Origin: Flavobacteriales bacterium UBA1958
GTDB taxonomy: Bacteria > Bacteroidota > Bacteroidia > Flavobacteriales_D > Sanyastnellaceae
Length of the DNA: 13,570 nucleotides
Reading direction: 5' to 3'
NCBI GenBank assembly: GCA_002336675.1
Contig: DDEI01000056.1
Location: 9,329 to 22,898 of the forward strand
Part shown: positions 1 to 6,382 of the stretch, piece by piece
Position numbering within the stretch: the stretch's first letter is position 1
Layout of the letters: every line of letters begins with the position of its first letter
Program-made: the position numbers and the translations under genes
Notes under the pieces: generated by a model
Databases searched by the model: none
Told to the model about the DNA's origin: nothing
The model's input: the letters and a program-made list of their open reading frames with translations, nothing else

Positions 1-1
1 T

Positions 2-235
2 GGTGAGTCTGCTGTAGAGTTAGAGATCTCATTAATGAAATCATTCTTCTTTGATGCTGCTGAAGAAATTTCTACTGCAGGTAAATCTGCTCTCTGGTCT
101 TTTGCAGAAGGAGATGAAATGAGAATGATGCAAATGGGACTAAAACGATTCACCAAAATGACTCCGTTTAATATTAAGGAAGAAAGAAGAAAAGTAGCTG
201 AAAAAGCTATAGCCGAGAATAAGTACTGCTTTTAA
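2..235 (+). CDS. Acyl-CoA dehydrogenase family protein, C-terminal fragment
   Basis: The reading frame is open from the first bases of the window and ends at TAA (233-235), so only the last 77 residues are present. The fragment begins GESAVELEIS and ends with the motifs FAEGDEMRMMQMGLKRFTK, PFNIKEERRKVAEK and the terminal NKYCF. This is how the large (about 600-residue) Bacteroidetes acyl-CoA dehydrogenases end, in the helical tail after the catalytic flavin domain. The family oxidises acyl-CoA to enoyl-CoA with FAD in fatty-acid beta-oxidation. The FAD-binding and catalytic parts lie outside the window, so substrate cannot be judged. The family call rests on remembered similarity of the tail. 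An internal ATG at 35 is not a start. The gene converges on the TIGR02757 gene, and no clear terminator hairpin was found in the 162-base gap. Confidence 0.75.
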   Translation, partial: GESAVELEISLMKSFFFDAAEEISTAGKSALWSFAEGDEMRMMQMGLKRFTKMTPFNIKEERRKVAEKAIAENKYCF

Positions 236-397
236 GATGCTTACCAGAATTAGGCAGTCAGAAATTTTAAAATCATTGCTTTTAACTGGTGTCGAAACTA
301 TATGGATTAATAGAGAGATTTTATTTCCATATACTCTTGACTAGCCATTACGTAATCATAAACTAGCTTTATATAGAAAATAAACAGCCATAGAATG
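236..397. other. Convergent intergenic gap, nothing recognised
   Basis: This 162-base AT-rich spacer lies between the 3' ends of the acyl-CoA dehydrogenase gene and the TIGR02757 gene. I found no convincing hairpin followed by a T-run, no tRNA and no open frame with protein-like composition. Confidence 0.5.
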
Positions 398-1171
398 CTA
401 AAACCCACTCACTCCAAGTCCAAATAGCGCAAAATCGTATTTAGTGGGGTCTTCGCAATCAAATTTTCTAAGTGCAGTCATTAATTCTTCAACCGCTCTC
501 CAGTCGTTTTGAGTTCTCATTAAGAGTCCCAAGCGCCTGCCAATTTTTCCTGTGTGAACGTCCAAAGGAATCATGAGTTTGTTTAATGGAATGTTTTTCC
601 AGAGTCCAAAATCGACACCTTTATCTGCGGGGCGGACCATCCATCTCAAATACATATTTAGCCGTTTCGCTGAGCTTCCTTTCATAGGGTCGCTAACATG
701 TTTTTGTGTTCGCTTTAAATGTTCAAATTGGAAGAACTGTTTTTTAAAGTGAGAAATGGCATCCGCAGCATTTCCATGAAAAGAGAAGCCCTCCGAGAAA
801 ATTCCTTCCAAACCGTTTTGCTCCTTATATAATCGCTGCAACGCAAAAAAGAAATATTGTAAATCCACAGAATTATATGTTCTATGGACAAATCCCTCTA
901 GTTCTTTATAATCTTCCTCAGTGTGGTTTATAATGAAGTCATGTGGTGAATTATCCATGAGCAAACACATCCTATTAGCACTATTGATTATAGATTTCCT
1001 GTTTCCCCAAGCTATGGTGGCAGTCAAAAATCCAATGATTTCTATATCCTCTTTTTTAGAAAACCGATGGGGAATTCCTAAGGGGTCTGACTCAAAAAAC
1101 TCTGGCCTTTCGAACAACTCCACTTGGGTATCTAAAAATACCTTTAACTCCTTTTTCGTTTTGAATTTCAC
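398..1171 (-). CDS. TIGR02757 family protein (DUF2400)
   Basis: A 257-residue soluble protein of the TIGR02757/DUF2400 family, which is common in Bacteroidetes. Its biochemical function is not established; the fold is thought to be distantly related to HhH-GPD DNA glycosylases. Family landmarks are visible in order: an N-terminal ELFERPEFFESDPLGIPH segment, then KKEDIEIIGFLTATIAWGNRKSI (about residues 40-62), then the C-terminal IPLDVHTGKIGRRLGLL, QNDWRAVEELMTALR and DPTKYDFALFGLGV. It is full length for the family. The start is GTG at 1169-1171, chosen because family members begin at this point (KKELKxFLD) and because a TATTTTTG promoter box lies only four bases upstream, leaving no room for an earlier start. 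The gene is divergent from the BatA-like gene and ends at TAG. Confidence 0.85.
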   Translation of the reverse strand: MKFKTKKELKVFLDTQVELFERPEFFESDPLGIPHRFSKKEDIEIIGFLTATIAWGNRKSIINSANRMCLLMDNSPHDFIINHTEEDYKELEGFVHRTYNSVDLQYFFFALQRLYKEQNGLEGIFSEGFSFHGNAADAISHFKKQFFQFEHLKRTQKHVSDPMKGSSAKRLNMYLRWMVRPADKGVDFGLWKNIPLNKLMIPLDVHTGKIGRRLGLLMRTQNDWRAVEELMTALRKFDCEDPTKYDFALFGLGVSGF

Positions 1172-1175
1172 CCTA

Positions 1176-1183
1176 CAAAAATA
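1176..1183 (-). promoter_or_regulatory. Bacteroidetes -7 box (TATTTTTG) of the TIGR02757 gene
   Basis: Read on the minus strand, this is an exact match to TAnnTTTG. It ends four bases before the GTG start. The usual start-site spacing would begin transcription at or next to the GTG, giving a leaderless mRNA. No TTG -33 element is visible at 17-23 bases upstream. Confidence 0.5.
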
Positions 1184-1291
1184 GCCTCATTATATGATAC
1201 CCACTCTCATAATTCTCACTAGAAAATAAAAGCTCAGGTATACAACCAACATAAAATCTCACAATCCCTTCCAACTAGTTCATATTCACTT

Positions 1292-1299
1292 TATCTTTG
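1292..1299 (+). promoter_or_regulatory. Bacteroidetes -7 box (TATCTTTG) of the BatA-like gene
   Basis: This is an exact TAnnTTTG match ending seven bases before the ATG at 1307. The 5' leader would be only a few bases long. The -33 TTG element is not evident at the usual distance. It drives the BatA-like/pseudo-dihydroorotase pair. Confidence 0.55.
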
Positions 1300-1306
1300 C
1301 GCTTTG

Positions 1307-3346
1307 ATGCAATTTTTATATCCAGGAATTTTATATGCACTAGCTGCCATCTCTATACCAATCCTGGTGCATCTATTCAATTTTAGACGCTTCAAAAAAG
1401 TACAATTTTCTAACGTTGAATATCTAAAAGAAATTAAACAAGAGACTAAGTCCAAAAGTAAAATAAAGCACTTTCTGATTTTATGCGCCAGAGTTTTAGC
1501 TTTGGCTGCTATTGTTCTCGCTTTTGCTCAGCCCTATATACCGACAGGAAATAATGGAGCTAAGACAGGTAAGAAAACCGTAGGAGTATATATAGACAAT
1601 AGCTTCAGCATGGAAAGCGAAAGTGAGTCTGGAAACATTTTAGAAATAGCCAAGAATAAAGCACTAGAAGTCGTGAAGTACCATTCACCTACTGACGTTT
1701 TTCAATTGATTACAAATGATTTCGAAGGAAGACACCAGCGCTGGTTAACCCAAGATGAGATTAGTGAACTTATTACTGAAATAGATTTCTCACCTCAGAG
1801 CAAAACACTTTCTGAAGTTTATTCTAGACACAAAGATTTATCTCTCAAAGAAGAAGCTGACCAGCGGATGATCTATGTATTATCTGACCTCCAAAAAAGT
1901 GTGACCGATATAGAAAATATTCAGCCAGATAGTTTGTTTTCTCTGCAGTTTCTGCCTACGCCCTCTGCCTTCACTGAGAATTTATTTATAGACAGCGTTT
2001 GGTTTAACTCACCAAGTAGGAACTTAAATTCAATAGAGAATCTGCATGTGAGAGTGAAAAACACATTAAAACGGAGAAAGGAAAATATCCCATTAAGACT
2101 TTATATAAACGGAATACAAAAATCGGTAGTTAGTATAAATGCTGACCCTGGAGTCCAAACAGATACTGTGCTTACTTTTACGACTTCTAGCTCTGGATTT
2201 AAACAAGCCAAAGTTAAGGTAGAGGATTATCCTGTGACTTTTGATGATGAGTTTTTCCTCGGGTATGAAGTAGCCAAAAAAACCAACATACTGGAAATAA
2301 CTAGTGGAAATAGGAAGATTTTTAGTAACCTATTTAAGAACAGTAAAGAGTACAATTTCTCTAAATTCAATTCTAAGCAGATAGATTACAATCGATTTCC
2401 TGAGTTTGATTTAGTGATAGTGAATCAACTTTCATTCTTATCAGGAGGATTAAAACAGGAACTAGATAAATTCTCTAAAGCGGGAGGAACGGTTGCAGTC
2501 ATTCCTGCAATCAATGCGAATTTGAGCAGCTACAATTCATACTTCACATTAAGAGAAGCCGATTTATTTAAAGCTATTAAGAATTTGGACACGAAGGTTT
2601 CTAAACTAAACTTTGACCACCTTGTGTACAAGGAGGTTTTCAATGAGGCAAACAAAAATATGCCGTTGCCTAAAGTGAACTCTTACTTCGAAACTACGAA
2701 CTCAAATAGAAGAAATAGAGATGAATTAGCTACCCTGCAAAATGGTGCTGCGTTTATCAATCATTTTGATAAAGATAATGCCTCTCTGTATGTATTTAAC
2801 ACAAGTTTAGAGGCAGTTCAAACAGACTTGGCTTCTCATTCCCTGCTGGTTTACACTATGCACAGTATAGCTAATCAAGCTAAGACTTCTAACAAAACAT
2901 TCTTTGAGCTGGGAGAAGAAAAAGCCTTTTCACTGAAGTCTGCCAATTCGGGAAATGCAAATTCTGTGGTTAAAATGAAAAGTGTAGAAGGTTATGAGTT
3001 CATTCCTGAGTTCAGAAGAAAAGACGGTCTTTTTGAGATTTTCCCTGGTTCTGATGCTCGAATTTCTGGTAATTACGACGTAAATACTAATGATGAACAG
3101 ATAGGTGCTATTGGCATCAATTACAACAGGAAAGAAAGTGAAATTATCTATTATGATGCCTACGACTTAAAGCAAGAGCTAAGAAAGCAAGGCTTGACTT
3201 CTAGTAATGTAATTACCTCTGACATGAATACGATTGGAGCTTCAATCCAAGAAGTGAATGAGGGCAAAACATTATGGACTTCATTTATAATACTAGCACT
3301 ACTATTTTTAGGTATAGAAATTATTCTGATTAAATTCTGGAAATAA
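1307..3346 (+). CDS. BatA and von Willebrand factor A-like membrane protein
   Basis: A 679-residue inner-membrane protein. The first 75 residues are a classic BatA N-terminal module (PF07584/TIGR02226): a membrane helix at about 7-24, the short basic loop NFRRFKKVQFSNVEYL, and a second helix at about 56-75. A vWA-like domain follows, starting TVGVYIDNSFSMES; the DNSFS at residues 97-101 matches the metal-binding DxSxS site. The long middle part is presumably periplasmic and holds beta-rich and Rossmann-like stretches. The last 22 or so residues form a third helix (SFIILALLFLGIEIILI) ending in FWK. Bat proteins are Bacteroidetes and spirochaete envelope proteins linked to aerotolerance, but this long form lacks a proven role. 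ATG at 1307 is preferred to the TTG at 1304 because homologues begin MQFLYP. It is followed after one base by the dihydroorotase-like gene, so the two are probably translationally coupled. Confidence 0.85.
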   Translation: MQFLYPGILYALAAISIPILVHLFNFRRFKKVQFSNVEYLKEIKQETKSKSKIKHFLILCARVLALAAIVLAFAQPYIPTGNNGAKTGKKTVGVYIDNSFSMESESESGNILEIAKNKALEVVKYHSPTDVFQLITNDFEGRHQRWLTQDEISELITEIDFSPQSKTLSEVYSRHKDLSLKEEADQRMIYVLSDLQKSVTDIENIQPDSLFSLQFLPTPSAFTENLFIDSVWFNSPSRNLNSIENLHVRVKNTLKRRKENIPLRLYINGIQKSVVSINADPGVQTDTVLTFTTSSSGFKQAKVKVEDYPVTFDDEFFLGYEVAKKTNILEITSGNRKIFSNLFKNSKEYNFSKFNSKQIDYNRFPEFDLVIVNQLSFLSGGLKQELDKFSKAGGTVAVIPAINANLSSYNSYFTLREADLFKAIKNLDTKVSKLNFDHLVYKEVFNEANKNMPLPKVNSYFETTNSNRRNRDELATLQNGAAFINHFDKDNASLYVFNTSLEAVQTDLASHSLLVYTMHSIANQAKTSNKTFFELGEEKAFSLKSANSGNANSVVKMKSVEGYEFIPEFRRKDGLFEIFPGSDARISGNYDVNTNDEQIGAIGINYNRKESEIIYYDAYDLKQELRKQGLTSSNVITSDMNTIGASIQEVNEGKTLWTSFIILALLFLGIEIILIKFWK

Positions 3347-3347
3347 G

Positions 3348-4616
3348 ATGAACATTCTTATAAAAAAAGCGAAGATTTTTCAAAACGGAAATAAGCACCA
3401 TTTAAGGACAAGAGACATTCATATAAAGAATGGAAGAGTTTTAAAAATATCCGCTTCGATAAAAGACGATTCAGCCAAAGAAATCACTTCTGAGAACTTA
3501 TGTATAAGTGCCGGATGGTTAGATATGCGAGCTAACTTCAGGGAACCCGGACATGAGTACAAAGAAGGCTTAGCTAATGGTTTAAAAACGGCAGCCAAAG
3601 GTGGTTTTACTGGTGTGGTTTCAATGCCCACAACTCACCCTGTGGTAGATAATAACACTGCAGTGCAATTCCTAAAAAACAATTCCGCCACAACCGTCAC
3701 AGAAATATTTCCCGCAGGCTCTATTAGCCAGGGCTTAAAAGGAAAACAACTGAGCGAATTTTACGACATGATGCAGAGTGGTGCCGTGGCATTTACAGAA
3801 GATACTGCATTATTAAACAATACCAATCTGCTATCTAAAGCATTGGAATATAGCAAAACCATAGGGGCATTAGTTTACTCTTTTCCTTATGACCCTAACT
3901 TAATAAGTGATGGTCAAATGCACGAAGGAAAGACTTCTACTCTATTAGGTATGAAGGGGATTCCTAACGTATCTGAGGAGATTCAACTTTCTAGAGACAT
4001 CCAATTATTGAAACACTTTGGAGGAAAACTCCATGTGGTAGCGATTTCTACTGAGAATTCTGTGAATATGCTTAGAACGGCCAAGAAAGAAGGATTAGCC
4101 ATTACATCTTCTATTCATGCGCATCAACTTAGTTTTACTGATGAAGCAGTCTCTAATTTCGACTCTAGATTCAAAGTGCTTCCTCCTTTCCGTTCAGAAG
4201 CAGATAGAAAAGCGCTCATAAAAGGACTAAAAGACGGAACTATAGATGCTATCTGCTCTGGGCACGAACCTGAAGATGTAGAAGAGAAAAAAAGAGAATT
4301 TACATTAGCGGCATTTGGAATCAGCTCTTTAGAAACAGCTTTTAGCGCAGCTAATTCTGAACTAGGACAGAATTATCCGCTGGAGGATTTAGTAGATAAA
4401 TTCACTACAGCTCCTAGAGATATCTTAAGCATACCTATTCCTCAATTTGAAGAGGGTAAGGTAGCTAACTTTACACTTTTTGATCCAACTAAAAAATGGA
4501 CTTTTAATAGAGAAGAGATGCTTTCTAAATCGAAAAATACTCCTTATAACAATTCGAAGTTTACTGGAAAAATCATAGGGGTCATTAATAGAGGAAAAAG
4601 TTCAATTGATAATTAA
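3348..4616 (+). CDS. Dihydroorotase-like protein, probably non-catalytic
   Basis: A 422-residue protein of the amidohydrolase/dihydroorotase family. The framework is clear: an N-terminal small beta domain, FREPG at 64-68, GGFTGVVSMPTTHP at 85-98, the HVVAIST strand at 229-235, LPPFRSEADR at 277-286, and the C-terminal KVANFTLFDP. The active site is damaged. The HxH zinc motif before FREPG reads R61-A-N63. The ligand histidine of the HxxH strand is Ala232. The catalytic aspartate of the DHAP motif is Gly304 (SGHEP). Active dihydroorotase closes the pyrimidine ring precursor, and this copy should not be able to do so. Inactive homologues (PyrC-prime) are known as structural partners of aspartate transcarbamoylase in other bacteria, so a scaffolding role is possible. 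It is often annotated pyrC in Flavobacteria. It starts one base after the BatA-like stop codon. Confidence 0.85.
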   Translation: MNILIKKAKIFQNGNKHHLRTRDIHIKNGRVLKISASIKDDSAKEITSENLCISAGWLDMRANFREPGHEYKEGLANGLKTAAKGGFTGVVSMPTTHPVVDNNTAVQFLKNNSATTVTEIFPAGSISQGLKGKQLSEFYDMMQSGAVAFTEDTALLNNTNLLSKALEYSKTIGALVYSFPYDPNLISDGQMHEGKTSTLLGMKGIPNVSEEIQLSRDIQLLKHFGGKLHVVAISTENSVNMLRTAKKEGLAITSSIHAHQLSFTDEAVSNFDSRFKVLPPFRSEADRKALIKGLKDGTIDAICSGHEPEDVEEKKREFTLAAFGISSLETAFSAANSELGQNYPLEDLVDKFTTAPRDILSIPIPQFEEGKVANFTLFDPTKKWTFNREEMLSKSKNTPYNNSKFTGKIIGVINRGKSSIDN

Positions 4617-4617
4617 T

Positions 4618-4665
4618 CTTAGAATTTGAGTATTTAGTCTAGACTAAAAACATCTAAGGCTCAAA
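4618..4665. repeat. Nested inverted repeats in the convergent gap
   Basis: The gap holds a perfect 16-bp palindrome (TTTAGTCTAGACTAAA, 4633-4648) flanked by two crossing arm pairs: CTTAGA 4618-4623 with TCTAAG 4653-4658, and TTTGAG 4625-4630 with CTCAAA 4660-4665. The two outer stems cannot form together. There is no clear T-run, so a factor-independent terminator is possible but not clearly shown. Confidence 0.4.
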
Positions 4666-4707
4666 CCACAGTCCTTTAAACAAAACTAAACCGAGACTTA
4701 ACTTCGT

Positions 4708-5031
4708 TTATGCTTCGCCCTGTGGTCCACTAAAATTCATTGGTATGGATTGATCCATTCCTTTGATTTCTTTAATCGGTCCGTTTTGAGTTTCGAATTT
4801 TCTTATATTTTCATTTAATGCTCCCATCAAACGCTTAGCATGCTGGGGAGTTAAGATAATTCTAGACTTAACTTTCGCTTTAGGAACTCCTGGCATTACC
4901 CGAATAAAATCAACAACAAACTCAGAATTAGAATGCGTAATTACTGCTAGATTAGAATAAATACCGTCAGACATTTCTTCTGAAAGTTCAATGTTTATTT
5001 TTCCCTTTTGAGGTTTCTGCTCTTCTCCCAT
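4708..5031 (-). CDS. DUF3467 domain-containing protein
   Basis: A 107-residue soluble protein that matches the DUF3467 family throughout. It contains KINIELSEEMSDGIYSNLAVITHSNSEFVVDFIRVMPGVPKAKVKSRIILTP in overlapping parts from residue 11 to 62, followed by the family helix AKRLMGALNENIRKFE. Small DUF3467 proteins are widespread in Bacteroidetes and other bacteria and have no established function. The protein has no signal peptide or membrane helix. The ATG at 5031 is the natural start because the upstream DNA is AT-rich promoter-like sequence. It lies 159 bases downstream of the yjjG-like gene on the same strand and is probably transcribed from its own promoter. It converges with the dihydroorotase-like gene. 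Confidence 0.85.
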   Translation of the reverse strand: MGEEQKPQKGKINIELSEEMSDGIYSNLAVITHSNSEFVVDFIRVMPGVPKAKVKSRIILTPQHAKRLMGALNENIRKFETQNGPIKEIKGMDQSIPMNFSGPQGEA

Positions 5032-5054
5032 TTCGTTGGTTTTTTTATGCTTCG

Positions 5055-5062
5055 TAAAGATA
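5055..5062 (-). promoter_or_regulatory. Possible -7 box (TATCTTTA) of the DUF3467 gene
   Basis: On the minus strand this is TAnnTTTA, a one-base deviation from TAnnTTTG. It lies 23 bases ahead of the ATG at 5031. No -33 TTG is seen at standard spacing, so the call is tentative. Confidence 0.3.
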
Positions 5063-5106
5063 GACTTTCGATTTAAATTTCTCCACTATTTTTGACTAGA
5101 GAAATA

Positions 5107-5128
5107 TAACCTGAAGGTTAAGTTAACC
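5107..5128. repeat. Overlapping inverted repeats with three TAACC/GGTTA arms
   Basis: TAACCT-GA-AGGTTA (5107-5120) overlaps GGTTAA-G-TTAACC (5116-5128), so the middle arm can pair with either side. The site sits downstream of the yjjG-like gene and about 45 bases upstream of the putative DUF3467 -7 box. It could be an operator or an RNA switch-like structure. Confidence 0.35.
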
Positions 5129-5190
5129 CAAGATCTCTCAGCTATAAGCCTGTAATCCATAATTAATCATTGCCGAAAATTAAATGAGAT

Positions 5191-5898
5191 TTAAAGAATC
5201 TCCTTTATCTGCATCAATTCTTTAATGGCATGTGTCCCTTTTGTCTCCTCAGAACCATCAGGCAAAAAATGAATAGAATCCATGGCTACATTCACTGCTC
5301 CTTGAATATCACTCGATGCTGAATCTCCTATCATAATACAGTTTTCTACTTTTGTATTTAGCGCATTTAACACCGCGTGATAAGCCTTAGGGCTTGGTTT
5401 TTTGGCTTTCAGATTTTCAGAAATAAAGACATGGTCAAAATATGGATTAAGACCAGACAAGTGCATCTTAACGTGTTGCGCTTCTATAAAGCCATTGGTC
5501 ATGATACACATTTTGTAATTCTTTGCTTTCAGATAATCTAGAATATCAACAGCCCCGTCTATCAAGGCATTTTTCTTAGGACATCTTACTACATACTCAT
5601 CGGAGAATCTATCTGAAAGTTCTCTACTAGATTCTGAAGAAACGCCATTTAGCTCAAAAGCTTGCTTAAACCTAGTATACCTGAGAGTGGCTTTGTCCAT
5701 CTCTCCCATTTGGTATAAATCCCAGCAGAGACGATTAATTCTAATATAATCTGCTAAAAACTTCTTTGGCTCCGCTATAGGTTCACCTATAAGATCAAAA
5801 TCATGAAGAAGTTCTAATATAGTTTCTGAAGAATTGGTGTCAAAATCCCATAGTGTATGGTCTAGATCCCATATAATGTGTTCGTACTTAAGGGTCAT
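5191..5898 (-). CDS. YjjG-like HAD-family nucleotidase
   Basis: A 235-residue cytosolic phosphatase of the haloacid dehalogenase superfamily, subfamily I, most like the YjjG/YfnB noncanonical pyrimidine nucleotidases (TIGR02254). Motif I is DLDHT at 11-15 followed by LWDFDTNS, which is diagnostic for YjjG-like proteins. Asp11 is the nucleophile and Asp13 the acid/base. Motif II is MTNG at 133-136. Motif III is the lysine pair in AKKPSP (166-167). Motif IV is GDSASSD at 191-197. The alpha-helical cap (about 20-100) is present and the protein is full length. The family dephosphorylates pyrimidine nucleoside monophosphates, including damaged ones, in house-cleaning; the exact substrate is not provable here. 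The ATG at 5898 lies inside the end of the upstream membrane protein gene (11-base overlap), so it is the last gene of the radC operon. Confidence 0.85.
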   Translation of the reverse strand: MTLKYEHIIWDLDHTLWDFDTNSSETILELLHDFDLIGEPIAEPKKFLADYIRINRLCWDLYQMGEMDKATLRYTRFKQAFELNGVSSESSRELSDRFSDEYVVRCPKKNALIDGAVDILDYLKAKNYKMCIMTNGFIEAQHVKMHLSGLNPYFDHVFISENLKAKKPSPKAYHAVLNALNTKVENCIMIGDSASSDIQGAVNVAMDSIHFLPDGSEETKGTHAIKELMQIKEIL

Positions 5899-6379
5899 TG
5901 GTTTCGGGAATTATAGTTTCAAATAAATCTGGGTAGAAACTGGCTAATACGCCTATCACTAATGCCCAGAAAACTACCGCCAAAAGTAAGGAAGGATACG
6001 CCCACTTTTTATGCGTGAAAAATTTAGCTGTGACAATTGACCCCAAAGGAATTGAAATAAACATCGGTGTCAATATAGCTATACCAAACAACCCTAATTT
6101 TCTCTTTCCTCTCACTAAGAACTTGTTCAACAAAGTGAAGCTTTTTTTAGGTTTAGAGGTTCCGTCTATTAATCGTCTTACCCTCTTTTGGTGCGCTCTC
6201 CCCATAAAATAATCACTAAGAAAAAAGAAGAAAGACACCCCAGTAAACCCAGCACTTATATTCATTAAAAAGCCTGTCAAGAAACTAAATTTTAATGCCA
6301 CCACAGGACAAAACACCATAAATTTCAATGCTGTCCAAATGAATAAACCTACGTTCGCTATGATTTCTAACCAATCCAA
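5888..6379 (-). CDS. Small integral membrane protein, unknown function
   Basis: A 163-residue protein with hydrophobic segments at about 10-29, 31-56, 96-118 and 128-149 and a basic cytoplasmic-type loop (AHQKRVRRL through RGKRK, about 62-94). The segment LFGIAILTPMFISIPLGS resembles the loop-helix part of small multidrug export/COG2426-like proteins, but that is weak and I do not assign the family. The only plausible start near the expected N-terminus is TTG at 6379. The next ATG (Met21) would remove the first helix. It lies three bases after the deacetylase stop codon and in the same reading frame, with only TAA GAT between the two proteins. Its last 11 bases overlap the yjjG-like gene, so it belongs to the same transcript. 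It may help export or handle envelope material, given its neighbours, but that is only context. Confidence 0.7.
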   Translation of the reverse strand: MDWLEIIANVGLFIWTALKFMVFCPVVALKFSFLTGFLMNISAGFTGVSFFFFLSDYFMGRAHQKRVRRLIDGTSKPKKSFTLLNKFLVRGKRKLGLFGIAILTPMFISIPLGSIVTAKFFTHKKWAYPSLLLAVVFWALVIGVLASFYPDLFETIIPETNDP

Positions 6380-6382
6380 ATC

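Noticed and set aside
921..1184. Plus-strand open frame of 87 codons
   Set aside because: It is antisense to the conserved TIGR02757 protein and has no family resemblance.
1304..1306. TTG as start of the BatA-like gene
   Set aside because: The adjacent ATG at 1307 gives the conserved MQFLYP start, and the TTG would lie at or before the predicted transcription start.
4698..4710. Imperfect hairpin overlapping the DUF3467 stop codon as a terminator
   Set aside because: The stem is short with a bulge and there is no T-run after it.
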